From: Calvatia gigantea
Lineage: Eukaryota; Basidiomycota; Agaricomycetes; Agaricales; Lycoperdaceae
Direction: 5' to 3'
Length of the DNA: 64,000 nt
Assembly: GCA_025093985.1 (NCBI GenBank)
Contig: JACAAK010000010.1
Span: 893,501-957,500 of the forward strand
Shown here: piece by piece, positions 1 through 9,552 of the stretch
Layout of the letters: each line of letters starts with the position of its first letter
How positions within the stretch are numbered: the stretch's first letter is position 1
Notes under the pieces: model-generated
Told to the model about the DNA's origin: nothing
Database searches by the model: none
The model's input: only the letters and a program-made list of their open reading frames with translations
Translations under genes and position numbers: made by a program

Positions 1-320
1 CTCGTATTGCTACTGGCTTGATTTGGGTGCCTACGTATGTAGTTACTTCCCGCCGCATTCAGGTTGTTTTGCTAGCAATGGGTGTTCATGAATTTTTGAA
101 CTCCTGGCGTTCATGACTTGGCTCTCAGGGGTAATCAAACACACAATTAAACAAGGCCACATGGACATGTCAAGAAGCCATGTGGGAATTCTGCGACGTG
201 GAGAACGTGATTCCAAAAATATGCAACGGGTTGGATCAACAACTTACTGAGTCTGGGTTAAACTTGGTCGTCCATCCCCCACTTTCATTGTTACCTCCAA
301 GTTCACAAAAGGTTGTAATT

Positions 321-1010
321 ATGTCCGCTCCTCGTCACCCATTGTAAGTCCTCGCAAATGTATCCTCTTCTGACAACGTTTTGACTGTTACCCCCAAACT
401 CATAACTTAGGTCCGTTATCTTTCTCCTGCACTATTGCACTGGAGATCCCGGTTGCATTCCAGGGCGTATGGGCGCCCACAACTCTGCCGTTCTTACAGA
501 TGAATAACACAACGATCGTCATGCTCAAGGTAATTCTCTGTCTCCCCGTACCACTCCCACGAACTGACCATTAGTTTCGATCCGATCTCGCGACGAATTG
601 ATGTAGCTCTTCGCCGCCCTTTCACTCTCGACGTGCTTGGTCTCACTCCTATGTTTCCCCCTACCCGATTTCCTGCCAGGCAAACGCGCTCTGGCAATGG
701 GTCTTTGCGTGTATCACAGTGTTGCATCGACTGTGCTTTTCCAGGCACCCAGATTCATCCCCCACTCTTTCGGAGCTTTGGCTGAACAGTTGAGTGTGCC
801 TTTCTTTTTTGCTGTGTGTGTAATTGGAATGCCTTTACACATCACGCTCTATCGCCTTGTACCCGTCCAAGCGGCTTACACCTCATTTCTAGGTATAAAC
901 TCACGCCCGAAATCCTCTGGGGCATCCTTCATGGCTTTATTGGGCTCGGGATGGTTGCGTGGTGGCAAGCAACTGTTCACCTTGCCGCTAGTGGCTCGCG
1001 CTGTAAATAA
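321..1010 (+). CDS. Small multi-span membrane protein, unknown function
   Basis: Four-exon gene of roughly 140 residues. Exon 1 starts at ATG 321 and ends at a GTAAGT donor (344). Exon 2 begins at 411, exon 3 runs about 607-788 (donor GTTGAGT at 789), and exon 4 about 893-1010 ends with TAA. The product has several hydrophobic stretches (around ALSLSTCLVSLLC, ALAMGLCVYHSVASTVLF and ILWGILHGFIGLGMVAWW), so an integral membrane protein is likely. The layout resembles a small hypothetical family I associate with Agaricomycetes, but no function is known to me. Exon 1 joins exon 2 in a frame that must shift by one extra base near 425-431 to reach the frame of TIALEIPVAFQGVWAP. That is either a local indel or a splice site I have misjudged. 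Confidence 0.6.
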
Positions 1011-1401
1011 GAGCTCTTAAGCGCACGCCCATTACCAGCTCTTCTGATGAGATCCTCTGCCACACGGCAGAGCGCTCCTCTACATCCGAAGCACTAGGCG
1101 CGCAGTTTGTGATTATTCTGTATTTGCTTGTTTGTATTCCATAATGGCAATTAATTGAAGGAAGCTTTTTACTTGCCACGCCGGTGGGATTGCAGTACCG
1201 CGGGCATATTCTTGAAACGACTTGTGAATAAGTGTCAGGCGTCCTGACCAGAGTAGAATGAAATTATATAATGAGGGTGGCAGAAGTACTTAATGAAAAG
1301 CTCCTGACTACGACTAGCAAGTGTTTTACACTCATGGAAATGAATGCCCTGAGATTCCTGTGGGATGAACAGCCAAAAGAAAAAGATGGACAACCAGGCT
1401 C

Positions 1402-1650
1402 GTGATTCCTCTATATTCCCAAGCCTCGTCTGACAAGTTTGAACGTGTTTTCAGTCAAAACAAGCTTATCCTTGACCATATTTGCAATCTGCTTGGTACC
1501 CAATCAACGCATGCTCTCATGCGTCTTGGAGAGTGGAGTCTCTTCGGTCTTGTTAAGGACAATAATGTTTCGGGTGTTACAAAAATTATTGAAGAGGTTG
1601 AGGGTGATGAGGATGGAACTCGAGGACGACTGGGACAGAATTCACTTGGG
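1402..1650 (+). mobile_element. hAT transposase C-terminal dimerisation-domain relic
   Basis: The open stretch reads FERVFSQNKLILDHICNLL, then THALMRLGEWSLFGLVKD. This matches the conserved C-terminal dimerisation region of hAT-family transposases (pattern xxxERxFSxxxxxxxxxRxxLxxxxxxxLxxLxxW). No DDE catalytic domain or BED zinc finger is seen upstream, where the frame is interrupted (TGA near 1400). It is therefore a fragment, not an active element. The domain ends around the acidic run EEVEGDEDG. The GC-rich degenerate repeats just downstream could be the subterminal part of the same element. Confidence 0.65.
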
Positions 1651-1689
1651 CTAGAGTGCTTAAATTTGTTGATTTCCATGAAATTTCTT

Positions 1690-1860
1690 GGCCCCGTTTT
1701 GCGCACCCGCAAGCCCAACCCGCACGGGTTTTTGTACCTGTGGGTACTTACGGGACCCGCACTGTTACCCGTGAAACCCCTGATCTGCAAGCGTAAGTAC
1801 AGGTTTCGGCGGGTAAGGGTACGGGTCCACCTGGAGTTACCCAGGGTTACCTGTGCCATT
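1690..1860. repeat. CCCG-rich degenerate short repeats, possible hAT subterminal region
   Basis: About 170 bp carry many variants of ACCCGC, ACCCGT and CGGGTA in both orientations, for example around 1703-1760 and 1810-1850. Clustered short inverted and direct motifs like these are typical of hAT subterminal regions, and the block lies directly behind the transposase relic. No clean terminal inverted repeat or target duplication was found. Confidence 0.4.
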
Positions 1861-2916
1861 CACTACCGTGCCGATTCTGAAAGATGGAAGGGTCCTATCC
1901 TACGAAGTGAGTGCAACTAAAACTGAAGTAATCGAGAAGTAAGATGAAATCGGCAGGTGGAGAGTGGCCCGTCTGATGGTTCCACCATGTGTGTCAATGC
2001 GTCGTCCTCGCGCAGCCCCATTGACGCCCCTGGCAATATACTGAGGCTGATGCCTTAGACCCGAGATTATCGGCCCATCCAGGAATCTCCATAGATTCTT
2101 GAGGTGGCCATTCATTCAGTTTGAATTCGATTGGCTCAAAAATTCAGACTTCAGCGAGCGCTCCATGGAATTGACGCACCGACTGAAGAGAAAGGTTCAC
2201 ATGAGGCGAACACGACTCCTTCACCAGGGCCCCATTCATCGCCTGAGAACCCCACGTTCGAGCACTACAACAGAAAACGGACACATTACGGGCATGACCG
2301 ACTGGAATCGATATGACCCCCATCCACGCCACAGACCTGTATTTGTATGCGATCGCCTCGCCATACATCGGGGCCTTTAGACGCCGCCACTTGTGTCTGA
2401 TAGAGTTTTCAAAATGTTTGGACTCCGATCCTCTCTTGTGAATGGGGAAGGACCTACTCGTCATTACGAGGCTTCTCATGGCTCAGGCTGGTGAAGCTTG
2501 AGGGGACCTCGTGTCCATCTAGACCACAGGAAGGTTCGGAACTAATCAGCTGATAGCAAACTGCAGGTCCTTTGACGTTTTCTTATCGGCTACACCATGT
2601 TTCTTTCAAGTTCAATTCAGATCTTGTTTCATTTGATTTGAATTGACAGCCTAGTGTACACCACACATATTGTGATACATTGAAACATGTGTAGAAGTGT
2701 CGATGGTTGATGATGCCACAAGTGGATTACATGGATGAATGGGATGAACTATGCAATGCGATGAGGTGGGGTGAACGTACGAAAGGAGTGATAAATATCC
2801 ACTAAAACAATAATGCTCTATAAACTTGATGCTCGTCACGATCGTTGCACGTCGTAAAGGTCGTGTGCCTATGCAGGAGGAAAATATAGCGGAGCGAAAG
2901 CAATTAAAAAAAAAGA
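1861..2916. other. Intergenic, no gene recognised
   Basis: Only short, mutually overlapping open frames on both strands, with no recognisable domain. It separates the hAT relic from the 3' end of the kinase gene on the minus strand. Confidence 0.5.
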
Positions 2917-5680
2917 TCAAGCCGCAGTACCCGCTGAAGCAAAGAAACGTCCAGGGATAAACCAGTGCCTCGGCGATCGTGACCTTTCCTCTCGTCGGGT
3001 GCGTCTGTTGACAGAAAACCGGCCCTGCCTAGCAGACGAAGACGAAGATGGGGCATTTTGCTGTTGTTGTTGCGCCTCCTGCGCGTTCACAATCATGCCT
3101 GTCCGCCCCTGGACTGACGACGGAAGCTCTGGACGATACGACCTGCGACATATAAGCTCCGAACCCGCGATCCCCGGAACTACGACCTCCATCCCAGGTC
3201 CCAAACCACACCGAATCGTGTTCCTTTCTTCCTGCTCCTCGTCCACCCCTTCCTGTTCTACCACCAATCTCTTCGGAGTCAGTCGCCTGAGAAGACTTCT
3301 TATTGCGCGTAACGAGCGATCGACAGGACTTGCCATTCGCATCGCTGGAACAGGGAGACGGAGAAGTTTGCTGAGGGGGTTCGAAACAAAAACGCCCCAG
3401 CGAGAACCCTGTGCCAGTGCCGGCAGTGTTTTCAACGCCTGAGTGGGCGTTATTGGGGAAGACAGTGGAGATAAGAGGGACTTTGGTTGCAGGAGACTTC
3501 GCCTGTGCTTGCGTAGCATGATTTTGGGTTCGTGCCGGCGATGGCGAGCGAGGGAAGAATTTGAGTCCGAAGAGGTTGTTGGTCTTCGATTTTGCTCCGG
3601 TAATGCTGCCCCCTCCAGCTCCTCCCTCGATGAGTTTCTTGGCAGGAGTGTTGTTGTAATTGGGGGTGGGGGTGTGCGTTGGTGGTTGGGGGAAGAGTGC
3701 GTGGGATTGCCTTGATGAGTACGGAGGGGAGAGGGGAGAGGAGAAAGCGTCGGTCATCGTAATCGTATCACAAACGGGGGAGACATGCTGACTTTGTTCA
3801 GTAAAGAAACCACTAGTAATGATAGGAACTTGACGAGGCTGGGCCCGCAGAGGAGCCCAGTTCGGCTCCGGTGAAGGAGTGGTTGACCGCAGGAAGACCG
3901 AAGTGGGAGATAGCATCGTGACACGAGGGCGGTTGGGAGAACGCGGCGAGGTGACTGAGGAAGATGACGATGTACGTGACGACGATCGTGAATAGACAGA
4001 GGGAGAGGTAACGCCCTCGGACTCGGCCTGCCATGCCGAAGGGGAGGTCATCTCCCTGTCCTCTGCCACGGCAGTCGTGGTGATCGCAGAGGCAGGTAAT
4101 GCGATGACCTTGCTCTCTGAAATAGCACTCGTCAGGTAAAACATCGACGAGTACGGATCATATTCAATAGCCGTCTGCATAATCGCCGAATCTTCGGAGA
4201 AGCTGTTGATGCTCGCGTTATGGTCGTGGAAACGTGGCTGCGGGATGTTGGTGTTGATGGTGAGAGGTTTACGATTTGGCATCATGGCCTTGGAGCCAAA
4301 CGCAATGTCATTACTATTTGGCGTTGCCGGGAGAGAAGAAACAGGAGACTGGATCGAAGTCTCCGAAGGAGTTCGAGATCCATCGAACATGTCTGAATTT
4401 TCGAGACCGGGCTCAGACTCGGAAGAAGAACTTGAAGAAGATGAAGATGATGCTGTGGACTCATACGCCCAAGTCGCACCGCAAGATGAGCGATTCATCC
4501 ATGGGATTTCGTCGTACGTCGATTCTTCAGCATACAAAGGTTGACGAGCAAACACGATGTCCGAAGTGGTGTCTTTGCTCCACTGAGAAGTTTCCGGAAG
4601 GGGCGAAGGGGAACGAGGAGGAGGGGGATCCGTATCTTCCGAAGAATCGGTGTCAATATCCATTCCGGATTCCCATGGGCAACGTGCCATACTGCCCTCA
4701 AAGATAACGCCATCAGAATAGAATGTCGTAACACGCTGGATGGCACGTCGAACATCCCGAAGCGGCGTCCGGCGTCTGTAATCCACGTCGAGCATGCCGA
4801 CGAGGATCTTGTTGACCTCTGAAGAGATTGGGAGGACGCTGGGGAGGAATGTCATGGGACCACGAAGGTAGGCTTGGAAAGTGGGGTCGTCCGCTGTTGC
4901 TGATTTCCATGGGTTACGTCCCGGTCGCAAGGTTGAGAAGGATAATCCCCAATGACCAGATGTCATTATGCATAGGGGAGTAGTTTCCCTGGGGCGCAAA
5001 CGCGGCACCTTGACACTCTGACGTACGAGAACAAAAAATGAATTCATTGAGCACAATATACCCAAGCGGAGCTGATATCGATCCTTACCTGGACTCATGT
5101 GGAACACGCTACCGGTGCGGAACTCGTCGCTGACTTTTTCCGTAGTTGCCAGCCCAAAATCTGTGATGGCGATCCGGAGGCCATCATCGTAACAAAGAAT
5201 ATTTTCAGGCTTGAGATCACGGTGGTAAATGCCTAGTGAATGGCAATATTCAACTGCATCAAGCAGCTGCAGAAAAACGTGTTTGATGAGGGCATCATCG
5301 CCAAGGTAGCGACAACTATGGAGAATTTGCGTAAAGAGGTCGTGGTCGGGAGCATAGTCCATGATTATATACGTGAGATTCAAGCATTCCACCACGCGGT
5401 GGAGGGTTACGACACCGGGGTGTCTTGACGCTAGCTGATGCAGCGCTATTTCACGGATGTGGACCTGTCGTGAGCGAGGATTTTGGACTGGGGGAGCTAT
5501 CAGACATTTGACGGCGTATGACTTAGGAGTCATTCCTGATGGTCGGGCCTCGACTGCGCGGTAGACAACGCCATAGCCGCCTACTCCCAAGACCTCCACG
5601 AGTTGGAGGGACCCTCCATCAATGAGCGTCCCGATAGGCGGATGCACTGGCGAAAGCTGGAAGCCGCACTTTGTAGACAT
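2917..5680 (-). CDS. Ran1/Ksp1-like serine/threonine protein kinase with long disordered tail
   Basis: Start chosen at ATG 5680, since the 24 codons upstream do not look like kinase sequence. The kinase domain shows the glycine loop GVGGYGVVYRA, the VAIK-type lysine in YAVKCL, the catalytic loop HRDLKPEN, the DFG motif (ITDFGLATT) and an SPE-like end of the activation segment. A 71-nt intron (5018-5088) splits SP/ECQG. Subdomains IX-XI follow (DIWSLGIILLNL, RNPWKSATADD, MLDVDYRRRTPL). The pattern fits fungal Ran1/Pat1/Ksp1/Sks1/Vhs1 kinases, which act in nutrient and meiosis control. About 550 low-complexity Ser/Pro-rich residues follow, likely a disordered regulatory tail. Two oddities: one extra base near 4918-4924 breaks the frame between LATG and RNPWKS, and the tail also changes frame between about 3200 and 3450. 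Read that way, it ends at 2917 with SPRHWFIPGRFFASAG instead of at 3029. Confidence 0.75.
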
Positions 5681-8191
5681 GACGATTTGACACAGGGAGT
5701 CGGAGGAGAGAAAGGGAAAAAGAGGATGGGGAAGACGTGAGCACCAGTGCAAACGGGGGGACTTGTGGGATTACTAGAAGTAAGAGGATAAGGTACTTAT
5801 AAAACACAAAGAAGGGAAGGAAGGGTCGAGCCGAAATTAGGGCAATCACTACAAACGTGATTGTCAGCCCTATTGTGCGTGTTGTCCATGAGGCATTGTC
5901 CGTGACTTGAGAGTTTCCACCAACTTGCGATCTCCTGCAGGTGATCTGTGAGCGGTGGCCATTTATGTTGGTATGAGGGTTGTACTATTTGTAACTCGGA
6001 CTGCTTACAATCAGTCCTAGCAACAGCAACGGCGTTTTGTCAGCGCCTTCGGAGGAACGGTGCAATCAATGTTTACCGACCTGCTTTTGTCCGACCATAT
6101 TGTCACCCGGCACGAGGCCATTCCGTAAACCTGACTTAAAAGAGGTGCTTCTCGAGGGCGTCCGGCAACTCACAATGAAGGGTCAGAATGGAGCTGCCCA
6201 AGCACGCCCAAGCCTGCGACTTAAGGCGAGTGCAACAGCAGGAATTTCTATCATGTTCTTACGCACGAATTGGGTATGCTGCGAGAGCCGATACGTCTCA
6301 ACAGTAGATGCGGTTCTCCGAACGATTGTTATTCAGTATCAAAGTAGACATTGGGGAACCGAGATTTGGTGTGGGGCGGAGACCAGGGTTCGGATAGAAG
6401 CCCAGAATCGAACCTCTAGAATAGTGAATGAGTAGTACATGTGTCAGATAGAGGTTCATTACTGCGAGAACTGCTGAGGAGAGGTAGGTTTGGATTAAGC
6501 TGAGGGCAAAATAAGATCGTGTTGAATAGGTAGGAGTGATCCTATGATCAAACCATTTACCAGAAATGGACGAAAGTGGATTGATAGTGAAAAGCCTGTT
6601 TCAGCCTGCGTATGACCGACGTCAGGCCACAACGACTTGTGTACACAGTATTGGCACAACGAAACTTCAAAAATCATGAAGAATGTTGTATTAGGTAAAG
6701 CGCGGAGTGTCAGACCGGACATTATTTGTCTCGTTGACGGGCAAACCCCACCGCAAGTTGCATGAGAAGCCCTTAAACGGACGTGTAGCTTCAAGGTTTG
6801 AAGAATTCCAATGGGAAATGTATCATAGAACGTTGATCCCGAAGGCGGTGTCGGCGAATCTGACTTCTGGAAATCGCGACATCAACAGGTGGAAAACACG
6901 AGGCAGGCTGATATTGCAGGCACAAACTTTACGTTTGATCTTGACATACTCAGAATATGATATGCCAGAGAGGAGCATTGACTATAGTCGAAGAGCTGCT
7001 TTTGTTCCAAGGCGTAGGGAGTATAGAATGAATCCCCCCCGGCCGCAAAGGTCGCAGCCCAGCGCTTGAAAGGTCGGGTCAGACTCTGGCGGGCCGTATG
7101 TCCGTGATTGCAGACCTGATCAAGTTGTGAGAAAATGCGTCCAGAATCTTGAGAGAGAGGAATAATTGAAAAATTTACGGACACATATAACAAGATATTC
7201 AACTGGGATTTCTGAGTCCTGACCCTTTGTGCGAAGTTTTGATAGGGCGGAACAGATTCTACGGAAATCCTGGTTAGAACAATTTGCGTGGCGTCAGCGT
7301 TCAGGTGTCGTTCTGATCGTGGACGGGTAAATTGAGATTCTAAAGTCGTCAGCTGTTCGGTTTGTGGCTGGTGCAAGCAATCGTGCGCGCTGACGTCGTT
7401 CTACACAAATTTGAAGGTAATGCGGGCCTCGCCCAGGTTCCACCGCAACGTCCCATTTCGATGGATCGATCGGCTGGTAGACAAATAGAACTGGGGGGTA
7501 ATGTATTGTACGGTCTCGTTGGTCACCAAAGCTTGGGCAGACGTTTTCGCAGCACCTTTTCCATACTCCAAACCGCAAAGCCCTGAAACAAAGTAGTCAA
7601 GTGATGCAAACGAAGAGTGTGCCGCCCCCTTTCATGCTAGCAATTGGGGTAATGCTTCGATGCTGTTGGTTTCATGAGATTCTAAACATGTAATTGGGCG
7701 ATTGTGGATTACATGCGCATAACGCACTGTCAAGTAGTCCAAATGTAGATACCTGGCTTAGTTTCTCTGGGGTGCGTTTGACTATGGCGCCTATCGGAAC
7801 GTCAAGAGATAATCTCATATATATATAAGTGTTTCTATTACCTATTCACTCGCAAAGTTTATCTTATATCTATAGGCATGCTCAGCTGTAGGTATGCTGA
7901 GGGAAGGGCGCCTTGACGCGTCGGGACGTGACAACTCGTGACTGACGCGCATTGTTTGTTGCTGTAGTGTTTGACTCTACAATCACGTGACCCGTTCCAA
8001 GAATAAGTTGAGCTCCTCGCCGTTCAGGTTAACCTTGTTCTTATCCTTCACGCACCACACTGCACCTCGCGCTCTACCTATATTTTCTGATATATCGTCT
8101 ATAATCTTCTCCTTGCGGATAAACGATTTACAACTACCGGTTCCGTGAATTATATTTTTTCCTCCACAGATTCATCTGCCTCACTGCCAGC
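5681..8191. other. 2.5-kb region without a recognised gene
   Basis: Contains the kinase promoter side (5681 up to about 5900) and the promoter of the KEN-box gene just before 8192. Between them are overlapping frames of up to about 160 codons on both strands (for example 6707-7069 plus and 6882-7376 minus). They lack domains, splice logic or consistent codon character. I see no gene I can support. Confidence 0.5.
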
Positions 8192-9090
8192 ATGGCTTTT
8201 ACCGTCTTCCAAGATGCACCCTCTCCTGAGGCTGCTAAGGCCAAGCCGGCCACCTCAAACCTCATGATAACTCGCACATCAGCTCGCTTGAATAATATCT
8301 CCCAAGGGTCTTCGGCCTTGAACGAACAGGCGCCAGTTGACAAGGAAAACGTTAATCCTGTCACCGGAGAGCGGGCGGGGACAACCGGCCCATCCAAGAA
8401 ACGCAAGACTACTGTCCTCACAGCGAAGTCAGCCGTTCCCTTGGCCGCCAAAAAAGTGAAATTACCGAAGGAGTCAAAAGACGCCCCACCAGCCTCCAAA
8501 AAGCGTAAAGCGTCGTCGGAGACCACCAAGAGCAAGTCAGTCCCGAAGGACGGAAAAGCATCAGGAACCTCGCGGAAATCGGCAGCAAAGCGACCAACCC
8601 GGAAAGTTTCTAAACTTCCTAGGCTCGAGGAAGAAGCCGACAACAAGGCTCAGGAAACCGGGGATTCCCAAGCTACCATTGACTCGCGGTGTTATGAGTT
8701 GACGGTCCAGCCCTTGGCCGATGTTTCACCAGCGTATGAAGTAATTGAGGCTGCTCAAGATGCTTCTGCCTCCCCTACTAGTAAAGCCAAGTTTCGTAAA
8801 GTGTGTCCTATTTATATTCCTATCTCTGTTCTACCTTGTTCACGTGTTTGCAGGACACTTCTGCAGAACCGGAAATCCGTGATTTATTTTCTTCCTCGCC
8901 AACCCTCGCTTCCTTACCTTCCACCACTGCGTGGGCTTCTTCCAGTGAGCCTGTGGAAAGTCGTAAATTTTCGACACCGGAGCGTAAACAAATCTATGCT
9001 GCCTTTACCTTCTCTTCTCCCTCTCCAACTAGTGAGCGCTTCAAGTCCTCATCGCATTCCCATAGTGTTCCCCGCCTCGACTTGGCATAA
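8192..9090 (+). CDS. Basic KEN-box protein, probable nuclear or cell-cycle protein
   Basis: Two exons (8192-8800 and 8854-9090) separated by a 53-nt intron, 281 residues in total. A KEN box (VDKENVNP, Lys51-Glu52-Asn53) is the recognition motif for APC/C-Cdh1 ubiquitylation. Several basic clusters (PSKKRKT, SKKRKASS, KSAAKRPTRK) look like nuclear localisation signals. The rest of the N-terminal half is rich in Lys, Ala and Ser and probably disordered. Exon 2 carries possible Cdk sites (STPERK, SSPSPTS) and ends in SVPRLDLA, which resembles an RxL cyclin-docking motif. A cell-cycle regulated chromatin protein, securin-like protein or Cdk inhibitor are all possible. The motifs are visible; the role is inferred. 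Confidence 0.7.
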
Positions 9091-9552
9091 TGGGATGCGA
9101 CGTCGTCCGATCGCCTCCCGCAACTAACTCCACATAATCTGCACCTCGACCACAATATCAATTATCTTTGTTTCTCAATGGACACAGCAACCTTCCTTTT
9201 CTCTCCTTCCCTCAATCGTCTGCTTGCATTGTTTCATTGCTATCGAGATATGACATCTTTTCCCTCTCATACTTTGCACGCTCATTGTACACATTCAGAC
9301 GTTTCTTTCCCTTCTACGCACAGTTCGTGTCATACCCCTCACATCATCCGAACAACAAACACCAGACTGCATTTGTAACCCGGCATTTTCAGGGACTCTT
9401 GTTCCGTTTTGCTTAATTGGTTCACGTTCATCAATTGCTCTGGATTTGCCTCTTGACTTATAATCTATTATTTTCTCACTACAAGTCTCCCAACAGGTTG
9501 TATCTATCCTACCATACTCGCGATACACTCAATTCGCTGTGCTAAAACTACC
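9091..9552. other. Intergenic, promoter side of the NCS1 permease gene
   Basis: Pyrimidine-rich, C/T-biased sequence (for example 9200-9340) between the stop of the KEN-box gene and the permease start. CT-rich tracts before start codons are common in basidiomycete promoters. No gene is seen. Confidence 0.45.

Noticed and set aside
6380..6430. tRNA-like T-arm (AATCGAACCTC on plus)
   Set aside because: The stem does not pair and no acceptor, D or anticodon arms could be built around it.
6707..7376. Overlapping plus and minus frames of 120-164 codons
   Set aside because: No domain similarity or intron structure; typical chance frames in this GC range.
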